From Saururus chinensis (taxonomy: Eukaryota > Streptophyta > Magnoliopsida > Piperales > Saururaceae), in assembly GCA_035235625.1 (NCBI GenBank), contig CP141143.1, forward strand, positions 43,881,178 through 43,945,177: DNA of 64,000 bases, written 5' to 3'. The position numbers and the translations under genes were made by a program. The notes beneath the pieces were generated by a model. The model did no database searches and was not told the origin of the DNA. It saw nothing but the letters and a program-made list of their open reading frames with translations. Numbering within the stretch: position 1 is the first letter of the stretch; every line of letters begins with the position of its first letter. Below, one piece after another: positions 34,934-47,878 of the stretch.

Positions 34934-35304
34934 TGTTGTGCATGATCATCCAAACTCTTAGACTTTACTTTATCTCGTTTACTTCTTTCCATTAGAACTA
35001 TTTCCCTTTGTAAAACCTTAGTATTTGTTTGTTATTTGCTTATGTAAGTTGTAATTGGTTCAGTTAGTGGCCCTGGACTAGCTTGGCCCACTAACTAGCG
35101 TGTATGCATAGGGAATTGGGCTGGCCTAGCTAGGACTTGGCATGACTCCCTAGGGGACTAGTCGCTCCCTATAAGGGCCGACCTCCTTCTTTGTTCTAGT
35201 TATGGAATTGAGATTATTCTGAACTTCTCCCCTTTCTTCCTTACTTCTCCCCTCTCCCTACGTGAATCTCCTTGATATCAATTATGCCTACGTCAGGCAC
35301 ATCA
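34934..35304 (+). repeat. 3' LTR of Reina-like element 1
   Basis: TGTTGTGCATG to GGCACATCA, 371 bp, followed by the target duplication GTTAT. It is complete, unlike the 5' LTR. The DNA just before it (GAGGACAAGGCGAATAGTGG) resembles the matching position in element 2 and, more loosely, the 3' tails of elements A, B and C. Confidence 0.88.
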
Positions 35305-38300
35305 GTTATATCTTTCTAATCGATTAAATCTGAAGTTCATTAAGATTGTGTACAAATTGTTATATCATTTAAACTATAAGGAAACCTACGATTCATTTGT
35401 TATGTTTGTAATGATGAATAAAATGGACAAAGTGACAGAACAATTTTTACCGTTCTTCTTGAACTTATATGATTTCATTCACTCAACTAGAATTATAACA
35501 AAGTACCAAAGCTCATTAAGAAAGTGTATAAATCATTATATCATCTAAAGTTTAAAGAAACCTCCCACTCATTTGTAACGTTCGTAATGACGAATAAAAT
35601 GGACAAAGAGATAGCCCAATTTGACCACTCTTCCTTAACTTTTATGATTTAATTTGTTTAAATAGATTTAGAACAATGCACTGAAGTTATATCCTTTTAA
35701 TCAACTAAAACCGAAGTTCGTTAAGAATGTGCACAAATTATTATATCATTTAAAGTTTAAATTGACCTCTCATTCATTAGTTATGTTCGTAATAACGAAT
35801 CAAATGAATAAAGTGATACCAATATTTGACCATTCTTCCTTAACTTTTGTGATTTCATTAACTTAGCTAGTTTTAGAACAAAGTACCCAAGCTCGTCACA
35901 AATGTGTATTGAATTATTTTAAATAAATACGTACTCATTAGCAAATTTTGTAAGAAAGAATAAAACGCACTAAACGATGAACCAATTGGACCACTTTTGG
36001 TCTAATTATATCCTTTTAATCAATTAACACCGAAGTGTGTGAACAATGTGCACAAATCGTTATACATTTAAAGTTTAAAGAGTGATCCCATTCATTTGTT
36101 ATCTTCGCAATGACAAATTAAATAGACAAAGTGATAGTACCATTTGACCATTCTTCCTTAACATATATGATTTTATTTGCTTAACTCAATTTAGAATAAA
36201 GCACTCAAGTTCATCATAAATGTGTATTTAATCATTTTTAAAAAAATACATACAAAACAACAAACCAATTGGACCACTTTTTGTCTAGTTATATCCTATT
36301 AATTGATTAAAACCGAAGTTCATTAAGAATGTGTGCAAATCATTATATCGTTTAAAGTTTAAAGAGACCTCCCATTCATATGTAACATATGTAATGACTT
36401 GTCAAATGGACAAAGTGATAGCAAAATTTGACTGTCCTTCCTTAATTTATTTGATTTACTTGAATTGACAAAGCACATAAACTCAACATAAATGTGTATT
36501 TAATTATTTTAAATAAATACGTTCTCATTTGATTAGTTCGTAAGAATGAATCAACACTCTATACGACAAAACAATCAGACTACTTTTTCTTAAGTTATAT
36601 CCTTTTAATCGATTAAAACTAAAGTTTGTTAAGAATGTGCACACATTATATCATTTGAAGTTTAATGTGACCTCCCATTCATTAGTTATGTTCGTAATAC
36701 TAAATCAAATAGACAAAGAGATACCACAATTTAACCGTTCTTCCTTAACTTATGTGATTTCTTTTGCTTAACTAGTTTTAGAATGAAGCATCCAAGATCG
36801 TAATGAATTTATTTTTAATTATGTAAAATAAATACATACTCATTTACTAAGTTGGTAAGAATGAATCAAACACTCTAAACGAGGAACCAATCGGACCACT
36901 TTTGGCCTATTTGTATCCTTTTAATCGATTAAAACTGAAGTTCATCAAGAATGTAAACAACTCATTATATCGTTTAAAGTTTAAAGAGGCCTCCCATTTA
37001 TTTTTTACATTCGTAATAATGAATTAAGTGGACAATGTCATACCACAATTTGACCGTTCGTCATTAACATATATGATTTCATTCGCTTAACTAGATTTAG
37101 AACAAACCTCCCATATATTTATTAAGTTTGTAATGAATAATCAAATAGACAAAGTGATACCACAATTTCACCATTCTTTCTTCATTTGTTTGATTTCATT
37201 TACTTAACTTGATTTAGAACAAAGCACAAAGCTCATCAAGAATATGTATTTATCTATTTTAAAAAATACGTACAAATTTGCTAAGTTTGTAATAATGATT
37301 TAAATGCACTAAAAGATGAACCAATTGGACCACTTTTGTTCTAGTTATATCCTTTTATTCGATTAAAACAAAAGTGTGTTAAGAATGTGTAGAAAACATT
37401 ATATCGTTTAAAGTTTAAAGAGACCTACCATTAATTTGTTATGTTCATAATAACGAATCAAATAGACAAAGTGATAATACAATTCGGCCGTTCTTTTTTA
37501 AATTACGTGATTTCTTTCGCTTAACTACTTTTAGAACAAAGCACCCAAGATCCTCATGAATGTGTCTTTAATTGATTTATATAAACACGTACTCATTTTC
37601 TAAGTTTATACGAATGAATAAAAAACACTAAACAATAAACTAAATGGACCAATTTTGGTCTAATTATATCCTTTTAGATGATTAAAACTTAAATTTGTTA
37701 TGAATGTGCACAGATCATTATATCGTTTAAAGTTTACAGAGACCTCCCCTTCATTTATTATATTTGTGATGATGAATAAAATGGACAAAGTGATAACACA
37801 ATTTGACGTTTCTTCCTTAGCTTATTTGATTTTATTCGCTTAACTAGATTTAGAACAAAGCACCAAAGCTCGTCACGATAGTTTATTTAATTATTTTAAA
37901 TAAATATGTACCCATTTGCAAAGTTATTAAGAACGAATTAAATGCACTAAATGATGAACCAAATGGACTATTGTTGGTCTAGTAATATAATTTTAATCGA
38001 TTAAAACCGAAGTTTGTTAAAATTGTGCATAAATCGTTATATCGTTTAAAGTTAGAAGATACCTCCCATTAATTTGTTACATTCGTAATAACGAATAAAA
38101 TGAAAAAATGATAGCACAATTTGACCTTTCTTCCTTAACTTATTTAATTTCATTCACTTAACTAGATTTAGAATAAAACAGCAAAGCTCATCACGATTGT
38201 GTGTTTTTTTTTTAAATAAATATGTACTCATTTGCTAAGTTTGTAATGTTGAATAAAAAACAATAAAGAATGACAAGTTGACCACTTTTAGTCTAATTAT

Positions 38301-39479
38301 ATCCTTTTAATTGATTAAAACATAAGTTCGTTAAGAATGTGCACAAATCGTTATAAAGTTTAAAGTTTAAGAAGACCACCTATTCATTTGTTACATTCGT
38401 AATAATGAATCAAGTGGACAAAGGATACCACAATTTGACCATTCTTCCTTAACTTATGTGATTTCATTCGCTTAACTAGTTTTGAAACAAAGCACCCAAG
38501 TTCATCATGAATGTGTGTTTAATTGTTTTAAATAAATTCATATTTATTTGTTAAGTTATTAAGAATTAATCAAACATACTAAACGATAAACCAATCAAAC
38601 TACTATCAATTAAGTTATATACTTTTAATTGATTAAAACCGAAGTTTGTTAAGAATGTAAATAAATTGTTATATCTTTTAAAGTTTAAAAAGATCTCCAA
38701 TTAATTTGTTATGTTCATAATGACAAATTTAATGATGAATATGCTACCATAATTTGACCGTTCTTCCATAACTTATGTGATTCAATTCACTTAACTGGTT
38801 TTAGGACAAACTGCCCAAGCTCGTCACCAATGTGTATTTATCTTTTTTTAAAAAATATGTACTTATTTTCTTAGCTTGTAAGAATAAATCAAATGCACTA
38901 AACTGTGAAGTGATCGGATCACTTTTGGTCTACTTATATCCTTTTAATCGATTAAAAGCAAAGTTCATTAATAATGTGTACAAATCGTTATACTGTTAAA
39001 TATTAAGGAGAAGTCCCACTAACTAGTTACGTTTGTAATGATGAATCAAATGAATAAAGTGATGCCACAATTTTACAGTTCTTCCTTAACTTATGTGATT
39101 TTATTCGCTTAACTAATTTTAGAACAAAGCACAAAAGCTTGTCACAAATGTGTATTTAATTCTTTAAAATAAATATGAACTCATTTGCTAAGTTTGTAAG
39201 AATGAATCATATGCACTAAACAATGAAGCAATTGGACCACTTTTGGACAACTTATATCCTTTTAATCGATTAAAACCAAAGTTTGTTAAAAAAGTGGACA
39301 AATTATTGTATCATTTAAAAGTTAAAGAGACCTCCCATTCATTTGACCATTCTTCCTTAATTTATATGGTTTTACTCACTTAACTAGATTTAGAACAAAG
39401 TACCAAAGCTCTTCACGAATGTGTATTTAATTATTTTAAATAAAAATGTACTCACTTTTTTATTTCGTAAGAATGAATA
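35305..39479 (-). repeat. 319-bp satellite, about 13 monomers (reverse)
   Basis: Resumes in register after the GTTAT duplication. Landmarks GTTATATCCTTTTAATCGATT, TTTAAAGTTTAAAGAG and CTTAACTAGATTTAGAAC recur with the usual spacing. Some units are truncated (about 36240-36270, 37100). It ends at the GAATA target of element C. Confidence 0.92.
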
Positions 39480-39831
39480 TGTTGTGAATCGGTGTCCACA
39501 ACGGTCTGGCAGCCCAATAAGAAGAAGGGAGCGGTGCAAGATGGCCAGGAAAGGGGAGAGGGAGCGGCATGACCGCCAAGAAGGAAGGAGAGGCAGGGGA
39601 GAAGACAAGAGAATTAGACAAGAGATTATTTTTTCCATAATCAAATTAGGGCATAGCCCTTACACTTAAATAAACGAACTAGTGGGCTCATTAACAAAAG
39701 CCTAAAAGGCCACTAAATATTATTTAATAGAAATAATAATAAACTCCCTAATAATTGATAATTAACTAATAAACCCTATGCAAACATATGACCGAAGCCC
39801 CCCTTAGACAGACCATTTCCAGTACACAACA
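39480..39831 (-). repeat. 3' LTR of element C
   Basis: On the minus strand it starts TGTTGTGTACTGG and ends ATTCACAACA. It shares with A and B the block GAGCCCACTAGTT, TTATTTAAGTGTAAGGGC and TTTGATTATGGA. Confidence 0.87.
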
Positions 39832-39945
39832 TTCCACCACACTTCACTTGTGCATGACCTCATCCTTGAGGTGGCCTAAAACTCAAAGCATCGGGCCTAC
39901 CACAGCTTCACTGTGAATAGCCAGTCCGAAACTATGGATGAGACA
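39832..39945 (-). other. Conserved 3' tail of family, in element C
   Basis: On the minus strand: TCATCCATAGTTTCGGACTG, GGCTATTCACAGTGAAGCTG, GTTTTAGGCCACCTCAAGG, AGTGTGGTGGAA, then the LTR. It aligns with 12141-12247 and 52130-52241 over its whole length. Confidence 0.75.
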
Positions 39946-40139
39946 AACAAAAGGATCCAAGGCAGTGGGCCAGTACTCAAAACGAACGTGAAGAAGCTAA
40001 AGGAACATGCAGGAAGTCAAGTCGGTAGATGACGGCTAAGAAGATAAGGAGCAGTGTGAATTGGGCAAGACCACGGACATCGAATCCGAGGGAAAGGGAT
40101 CTACGTCGTCGGCAGGGATGACTAGAGATGGTGGAGGCG
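39946..40139 (-). other. Element C internal DNA left of the Reina-like insertion
   Basis: About 190 bp without an ORF or known motif, between the conserved tail and the start of the Reina-like fragment. Confidence 0.4.
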
Positions 40140-41185
40140 TGTTGTGCACGTTCATCCGGGCTTTCTTTCTGCTCTAATTACTATTTATTAGATTGCATTA
40201 GGGTACTTTATTTCGTATTTGCTTATGTAATGGATTGGTAGAATGACAGTTATGTGCAATGGATCATCTAGTGGTCCCATGGATTAGCTAGGCACACTAG
40301 CTGGCATGACTCACAAGGAGAAGGCGCGGCTCCCTATATGGGTTGTCCCTCTCCTCCCTTGTTCTTGTTATGCAATAGACAATTCAGTTCTTCTTCCCTT
40401 TCTTCTTCCTTCCTTCCTGCAACAATGGGCAGCAGTTGAGATGCACCAAGACGAGCTGTCTCAGGATCTTCTGGAGTTACTGATGAAACACAATGATGTG
40501 TTTACCAAGCCCAGGGGCCTCCCACCAGTGCGACCTCATGACCACCACATCCCCATCATTCCTGGGGCATCTCTAGTGAATGTCTTCCCTTACCGCTACC
40601 TCACATCTAGAAGGCGGAGATCGAGCGCCTCATCGCTGAGGCATCATCTGCCTTAGCATGAGCTCCTACTCCTCTCCTGTATAGCTAGGTCATAAGAAGG
40701 ACTGCACTTGGTGGTTCTATGTCGACTACCGAGCCTTGAACGCTATCATAGCCAAGGACAAGTACCCCACTCCCATGATTGAGGAGCTCCTGGAAGAGTT
40801 GGCCGGCGTGAAACTCTTCCATAAGCTCGATCTCAGATCGGGTTACCGTTAGATTAGGGTGCTGCTAGCTGATGGCACAAGACCGCCTTCCACACTCACT
40901 ACGGCCATTTCGAGTTTCTCATCATGCCATTTGGGCTGACAAATGCCCCCTCCACCTTTCAGAGTCTTATGAACGATCTTTTCATACCCTTCCTTCACCG
41001 CTTCATCTTGGTTTTCTTCGATGACATCCTTATATATAGCAAGTCGTGGGTGGAGCACTTGGAACACCTCAGGTTTGTCTTCTCCAATCTGAGAGATCAT
41101 TCCTTATTTTTTAAGCATTTGAAGTGTTCTTTTGGCAGCCCACAGGTCGACTATCTAGGCCACATCATATCCTAGGACGGGGTAT
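40140..41185 (+). mobile_element. Truncated Reina-like element 3: LTR fused to reverse transcriptase
   Basis: An LTR start TGTTGTGCACG at 40140 runs to about 40425 and is joined directly to the protease-RT linker; primer site, gag and protease are missing. The reverse transcriptase follows: [30 protein letters not shown], a frameshift, then [23 protein letters not shown] and an intact catalytic box [11 protein letters not shown]. It stops after VDYLGHIIS near 41180. No 3' LTR or right target duplication is present. Confidence 0.85.
40425..41180 (+). pseudogene. Partial reverse transcriptase of Reina-like element 3
   Basis: Palm and fingers of a gypsy reverse transcriptase, with FFDD intact at about 41010-41025, unlike FIDN in element 1. 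It is broken by a frameshift at about 40605, stops near 40682 and 40850, and a missing 3' end. On protein level it is closer to elements 1 and 2 here than to the Tekay-like copy. No function is expected. Confidence 0.85.
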
Positions 41186-41296
41186 GCTGCTAGGAGTACA
41201 AAACCCACCTATACAAGAGTTCTCACCCTGACCAACTCTTAGCTCAATAAACAGTCCGCCCCTAGCATAAATCAGGAAACCAACAAGACTTTCGTC

Positions 41297-41900
41297 TTCA
41301 ATTAGGAGTCAAGTGCCTATTGCCTTCTAGAGTCCGTCCATCCAAGGAAACATACTACTCCGACTCCCACCCGACCTATGAGTGTAGCCAGCCTATCAAT
41401 GTGAGTCCTATCCGCCCTAGGAAATTGCTGCCCTGACTCCTACTCAAGCTAGGAGTGCAGCAATCCTGCATAAGTGAATCTTTTCCGCCTTAGGAATCCG
41501 TCCCTAAGTCTAAGTAGTACCCAGCTTCACTGCTAGGGTCCCGCCCGCGCAAGGACTCCTACTCAACCTGCTCTGCAAGGTGAGTAGCTCATCTGGAACA
41601 GGTTGAGTAGGACTCACCTTACGGGGCAGGTTGAGTAGGAGTCCTTGCGTGGGCAGGACCCTAGCAGTGAAGATGGGCACTAGTTAGACTTAGGGACGGA
41701 TTCCTAAGTTGGACAGGATTCACTTATGCAGAATTGCTGCACTCCTAGCTTGAGTAAGATTTGAGGCAGCAAGTTCTTAGGGCGGATAGGACTCACACAG
41801 ACAGGCTGGCTACACTCCTAGGTCGGGTGGGAGTCGGAGTAGCTAGTTTCCTTAGATGAACGGACTCTAGAAGGCAACAGGCGCTAGACTCCTAGTTGAA
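41297..41900. repeat. Long inverted repeat: 289-bp arms, 26-bp spacer
   Basis: The arm 41297-41585 and the reverse complement of 41612-41900 align along their whole length with scattered mismatches. Shared phrases include GCCTTCTAGAGTCCGT, ACTCCGACTCCCACCCGACC, AGGAATCCGTCCCTAAGTCT and GGACTCCTACTCAACCTG. RNA from either strand would fold into a hairpin of nearly 290 bp. It resembles a foldback-type structure; no transposase and no flanking duplication were identified. Confidence 0.9.
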
Positions 41901-41928
41901 TGACTTCGCTTCCCCACTCTTCTTCGTT

Positions 41929-41994
41929 GCTAGGGTCCCGCCCGCACAAGGACTCCTACTCAATCTGCTCTGCAAGGCGAGTAGCTCATCCAGA
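41929..41994 (+). repeat. Third partial copy of the inverted-repeat arm
   Basis: GCTAGGGTCCCGCCCGCACA through GTAGCTCATCCAGA repeats 41533-41598 with about five differences. It includes DNA that forms the hairpin spacer (GTAGCTCATC), so it was copied from the intact structure or its ancestor. Confidence 0.85.
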
Positions 41995-43871
41995 CCACCT
42001 TCTGCCCTACTCTAGCATTTATCCGTGCCCAAGGGGACTGCCTAGGCTGTCCGTTGCCCAAGAAAACTTGGCGTTCCTCTGCCAAGTAAGGGGGTAGCTG
42101 CCCCCTTTTCCCATCCAACAAGTTAGGGGTCTAACACAGTGCCTTGTTAATGTGTCAGCTAGCTGAGCGGAATATGAAAAGATGTAGAGCTTGGCCTGGC
42201 TAAGAAGGCAGGCTGCCACAAAGTTTGGGAGAGATCCATGTAGAGTTTTGACACAACCCGGAACAGGTAAAAATAGGCACATGTGTATTTAACCCCCAAT
42301 GGCTCTAGAGGGCAGATACAGTGAAATGGGCACATAGACCCACTGCAGACTTGCTAGCTGGATGCTTCCAAATCTGTTTATGGCATGGGTTATAGTAGAA
42401 TATCCCTGTTTCAGATCTTGGTAACACATTTGCTACCAAAGACCAGTTGAATTTGGGATTCTTGCGCCGTACAACGCAAACAATCTTGTGAAATTTTTTG
42501 CAAACAAGCCAAGGCATAGACAATAATCCCTACAAATATTCTATTCCAGAAACCATTGGGCTCTTGATGACCAGGAGCACAATGCCTCCAGCCAAAGAAA
42601 TCTTCATCGAACTTTCAGTGCTATCCCGTGTGACCAGGCAAGCATCTTCCCCAGCAACGAAAGTCTGCTCCAAATGGCCCGAAGATTGAAACGACTCTGA
42701 GGAAGGAGATGCTGACTACTCATCTGATGCGAGTATAGCGGCGACATCTATGGTGGAGGTGAATGGGTGGAGGAGGAGGCCAAAAGACTTGTGGTGGGTG
42801 GAACATAGGTAAGCCGTGGCAGAAGTTTCCGAGGCCCATAGTGCTGGAAGGTCACATCCCCTGTTTTCAACAGTTAAATAGGGGGTTGGCTCTGTCTCGA
42901 AAAGAATAGGTTGGTGATGGCAAAGGAGGAGTACAAAGGCTGGGGATGACAGATTCTACCTACCCCCAATAGAGGCTGCCAGATTTGTTGAGAAGGCAGT
43001 CGGTGGAAGGGACTGGACAGCATCCAAAACCAAGTCAAAAGTGAAGACAATCTACTTCGGACCATGGAGACGAGGATGACCATGTTCCCAGCAAAGTCGT
43101 AGAAGCTCTCCACATTTTATCCCTCCATAAGCCTGCATAGCCAACTCGATTCTCTAACTAGGTTGTTGAGACGGGCTGGTCAGAAAGGAAAGGTCGATTA
43201 GCCATCACATCAGGGATGCCGATGTGGACTAGAATCCTTTGTAATGGGATGCTTCCAGCGGAGATGGATGGGTGGCCACTGGAGGTGGATGGGCCACTGA
43301 GAGGTTGCCATGGCCATACCAAACCGCTCCTCCAGAAGATTAGCCGCTTCCATCTTCGTCTTTGAAGTTTCATCATCTTCCCACTGCAGGGCTAAGACGC
43401 ACTACGACCCAACACCACCAGCAAGGTGGCAGCAACAGGAGCAGGGGCAGAGGTAGAGGGCCAAGGGTCATGGCTATATGACGAAATAGGAGATGGGGTG
43501 ATGCCCCTTTGTACCTGTCTGTATGTCCAAGCAATGACAGCGGCCAAGCTTTGTCCTGCTTGGTGGCTAGCGGATTCGGCAATGGTGGATGTGCATGCAG
43601 CATCTGCAACTGCAGTGGAGTCTTCTTCTCATTGATAGACTTTCCCTCTATTGCGCCAGTACCCTTCAATTTCGGTGCTTGAGCAGTTGGACTGAGCGGT
43701 GGAGCTACTGGATGAAGGGAACTAATCCTCCCTTAATAGAGCACGTGGATTAGTCCAACACTGGTCAATCACGGACCGAGGTGGTGCTATTGGGGGGTTC
43801 GCAGGAACCGGCAAGGGTGGTGGTGGGGGATCCGGGGATGGTAGCCATGTACGTGGTACTCACCACCTAGT
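41995..43871 (-). other. Internal region of element C, unrecognised
   Basis: No open frame longer than about 100 codons and no recognised domain on either strand. One solid landmark is the family 25-nt motif at 42859-42883. Next to the primer site the minus strand is proline-codon rich (CCCCCACCACCACCC), as in element B after its primer site. The short ORFs here look like chance frames or decayed remnants of the family's internal region. Confidence 0.45.
42859..42883 (-). other. Conserved 25-nt hairpin / NRG motif in element C
   Basis: On the minus strand CCCTATTT, a 9-nt loop, then AAACAGGG, encoding PYLTVENRG. One of eight stem pairs is an A-C mismatch; the other three copies in the window pair perfectly. 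Confidence 0.7.
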
Positions 43872-43872
43872 G

Positions 43873-43884
43873 GCTTTGATACCA
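43873..43884 (-). other. Primer binding site of element C (tRNA-iMet type)
   Basis: The minus strand reads TGGTATCAAAGC, one change from TGGTATCAGAGC, one base after the 5' LTR end. It sets the element orientation. Confidence 0.78.
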
Positions 43885-43885
43885 T

Positions 43886-44214
43886 TGTTTTGAACAGGTG
43901 TCCACAATGGTCTGACAGCCCGATAAGAGGAAGGGAGCGGTGCAAAATAGCCGAAAAAGGGGAAAAGGAGTGGCATGGCCACCAAGAAGGAAGGAGAGGT
44001 AGAGGAGAAAAAAGATTATTCATTCCATAATCAAATTAGGGTATAAACGTTACACTTAAATATATGAACTAGTGGGCTCACTAACAAAAGACTAAAAGCC
44101 AACTAAACATTATTTAATGGAAATAATAATAAACTCCCTAATAATTAACTAATAAACCCTAAGCAAACCTACGACCTAAGCCCCCATTAGACAGACCATT
44201 TTCGGTACACAATA
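43886..44214 (-). repeat. 5' LTR of element C
   Basis: 329 bp, homologous to 39480-39831. Its first two bases on the minus strand have changed from TG to TA, and it has a small internal deletion relative to the 3' LTR. Confidence 0.85.
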
Positions 44215-47200
44215 TAATAAAATGCACTAAACGACGAACTAGTTGGACCACTTTTAGTCAAGTTATATCGTTTTAATTGATGAAAATTGAAGTTCATATC
44301 TTTGTATCGTTTAAAGTTTAAAGAGTCCTCCCATTCATTTGTTACGCTCGTAATAATGAATAAAATGGACAAAGTGATACCACAATTTGACTGTTCTTCT
44401 ATAACTTATGTGATTTTATTCGCTTAACTAAATTTTGAAGAAATCAACAAAGTTCATCACAAATGTATATTTAATTATTTAAAATAAATACGTACTCATT
44501 TCCTAAGTTTGTAAGAATGATTGAAATGCACTAAACAACTAGACAATCACACCAGTTTTGGTTAACTTAAATCCTTTAAATTGATTAAAACATAAGTTTG
44601 TCAATAATATGCACAAAGTGATACCACAATTTTAAGTTAAAAGAGTCCTATCATTTGAAGTTAAAAGAGTCCTCTCATTCATTTTTTATGTTCGTAATAA
44701 CGAATCAAATGGACAAAGTGATACCACAATTTTACCATTTTTCTTAACTTTAATGATTTAATTCGCTTAACTAGATTTAGAGCGAAACAACAAAGCTCAT
44801 TACGAATTTGTATTTAATTGTTTAAAATAAATAAATATGCATTTGCTTAGTTTGTAAGAATGATTCAAATGCACTAAACGAGAAACCAATTACACCACTT
44901 TCGGTCAAGTTAAATTATTTTAATCGATTAAAACCTAAGTTTGTTATGAAAGTGCACAAATCGTTATATCGTTTGAAGTAAAAAGAGTCCTCCCATTCAT
45001 TTGTTACATTCAAAATAACGACTTAAATGGAAAAAGTGATATCACAATTTGACTATTCTTCCTCTACTTATACGATTTCATTCACTTAACTACATTTAGA
45101 ACAAAGCACCAAAGCTATTAACGAATGTGTGTTTAATTATTTTATATAAATATGTACTTATTTGCTATGTTGGTAAGAACGAATTTAACCCACTAAAAGA
45201 TGAACCAATCAGACAACTTTTGGTTTAATTATATGCTTTAAATATATTAAAACTGAAGTTTGTCAACAATGCACACAAATCGTTAGATAGTTTAAAGTTT
45301 AGAGAAACCTCTCACTCATTTGTTACGTTCATAATAAGGATCAAATGGACATAATGATACTACAATTTCTATTTTCTTCCTTAACGTATATGATTTCTTT
45401 CGCTTAACTAGATTTAGAAGAAAGCACCAAAGCTCATCACAATGTGTATTTTACTATTTTAAATAAATATGTACTCATTTATTAAGTATGTAAGAATGAA
45501 TCAAAGATACTAAACAATGAACTAATCGGACCACTTTAGGTCAAGTTATGTCCTTTTAATCGATTAAAACCAAAGTTCCTAAAGAATGTGCCCAAATAGT
45601 TATATTGTTTAAAGTTTAAAGGGACCTCCCTTTCATTTGTTATGTTTGTAATAACGAATCAAATGGATAATAGGATACCTCAATTTAACCGTTCTTCTTT
45701 AACTTATATGATGTCATTCGCTTAACTTTATTTAGAATAAAGAATAAAAGCTTGTCATAAATGTGCATTTAATTTTTTTATATAAATACTTACTCATTTT
45801 CTATGTTCATAAGATTGAATCAAATGCACTAAATGATGAACCTATCGGTCCACTTTTAGTCAAGTTATATCCTTTTAATCGATTAAAACCTAAGATCGTT
45901 AAGAATGAACACAAATCGCTATTTCGTTTAAACTTGAAAAAGACCTCCGATTTATTTGTTATGTTTGTAATAACGAATCAAATAGACAAAGTGATACTAC
46001 AATTTGAATGCTCTTCTTTAACTTATATGATTTGATTCACTTAACTAGATTTAGAACAAAGCACCAATGCTCGTCACGAATGTGTATATTATTATTTTCA
46101 ATAAATATGTACTCATTTGCTAAGTTTGTAAGATTAAATCAAATGCACTATACAATGGACGAATAAGACCACTTTTGGTCTAAATATATCATTTTAATTG
46201 ATTAAAATTGAACTTTGTGCATAAATCATTATATCATTTAAAGTTTAATGAGACCTCCCATTCATATATTGCATTCGTAATAACGAATTAAATAGACAAA
46301 GTGATACCACAATTTGACTATTCTTTTTTACATTATATAATTTCATTCGCTTAACTAGATTTAGAACAAAGTACTAAAGATCGTCACGAATGTGTATTTA
46401 ATTGCTTTAAATAAAAACGGACTTATTTGTTAAGTTTGTAAGAATAAATCTAATGCACTAAATGACGAACCAATCAGACAACTTTTGGTAAAGTTATATC
46501 TATTAAAACGATTAAAACCGAAGTTCATGAAAAACGTGCACAAATCGTTATATCGTTTAATGTTTAAAGAGACCTCCTATTTATTTGTTACATTCGTGAT
46601 AATGAATCAAATGGACAAAGTGATATGACAATTTAACTGTTCTTAACATATATGATTTCATTCGCTCAAGTAGATTTAGAACAAAGCACCCAAACTTGTC
46701 ACGAATGTATATTTAATTATCTTAAATAAATAGGTACTCATTTCCAATATTGTAATTATGAATCAAACGCACTAAATGACGAACCTATCAGACCACCTTT
46801 GGTTAAATATATCCTTTAATCGATTAAAAATGAAGTTTGTTAAGAATGTACACAAATGTTTATATCGTTTAAAGTTTTAAGAGTCCTACTATTGATTTGT
46901 TACGTTCGTAATAATGAATCAAATAGACAAGGTGATATCACAATTTGAATGTTCTTCCTTAACTTCTATAATTTCATTCGCTTAACTAGAATTAAAACAA
47001 AGCACCAAAGCTCGTTACGAATGTCTATTTAATTATTTTAAATAAACACGGGCTTATTTACTATGTTTTTAAGAATGAATAAAATTCACTAAGTGACAAA
47101 TCAATCGGACCACTGTTATATCTTATTAAATGATTAACACTAAAGTTTGTTAAGAATGTGCACAAATTGTTTAATTTTTAAAGTGGCCTCCTATTCATTT

Positions 47201-47878
47201 GTTATGCTCCTAATAATGACTTAAATGGACAAAGTGATACTACAATTTGACAGTTCATCCTTAACATATATGATTTAATTTGCTTAACTAAATTAAGAAC
47301 AAAGCACCAAAGCTCATCACGAATATGTATTTAATTCTTTTAAATAAATACATACTCCTTTACTATGTTTGTTAGAATGAATCAAATGCACTAAACGACG
47401 AACCAATTGGACCACTTTCGGTCAAGTTATATCATTCTAATTGTTTAAAATCGAAGTTCGTTAAGAATGTCCTCAAATAGTTAAATCCTTTTATATTTGA
47501 AAAAACCACTTACTCATCAGTTACATTCGTAATAACGATTAAAATAAACAAAGTGACCCTACAATTTGACCATTCTTCCTTAACTTAGATGATTTCAATT
47601 GCTTTACTAGATTTAGAACTAAGCACAAAATCTTGTCATGAATGTGTATTTAATTATTTTAAATGAATACATACTAATTTGCTAAGTTTGTAAAAATGAA
47701 TCAAACGTAATAAACGACAAACCAATCAAACCTCTTTTGGTCAAGTTATATCCTTTTAATCAATTAAAATCGAAGTTTGTTAAGAATGTGCACAAATCTT
47801 TATATAATTTAAAGAGTCCTCCCATTTATTTGTTACGTTCGTAATAACGAATTAAATGGACAAACTGATAACATAATT
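44215..47878 (-). repeat. 319-bp satellite, about 11.5 monomers (reverse)
   Basis: Same monomer in reverse orientation, in register with the block before element C. A short local duplication of CATTTGAAGTTAAAAGAG-like DNA occurs near 44630-44680. The ORF at 45763-46035 is a product of the monomer. Confidence 0.92.

Larger units (their letters stand above)
30108..35304 (+). mobile_element. Reina-like chromovirus 1, full span, degenerate
   Basis: A 5.2-kb gypsy element with LTRs at 30108-30465 and 34934-35304 and a perfect target duplication GTTAT (30103-30107 and 35305-35309). Domain order is gag, protease, reverse transcriptase, RNase H, integrase, chromodomain-like tail. The compact size, short LTRs and terminal chromodomain suggest the Reina clade. 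Element 2 at 53026-58213 is a close relative. The end of the 5' LTR and the whole primer site are deleted, and many stops are present. Confidence 0.9.
39480..44214 (-). mobile_element. Non-autonomous LTR retrotransposon C, with nested insertions
   Basis: Minus-strand element with LTRs at 43886-44214 (5') and 39480-39831 (3'). The target duplication is GAATA (39475-39479) against TAATA (44215-44219), one mismatch, and removal rejoins the satellite. The primer site reads TGGTATCAAAGC. The 3' tail and LTR block match elements A and B, so it is the same family. Its interior holds a plus-strand Reina-like fragment, a long inverted repeat, and about 1.9 kb with no recognised gene. Confidence 0.87.
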
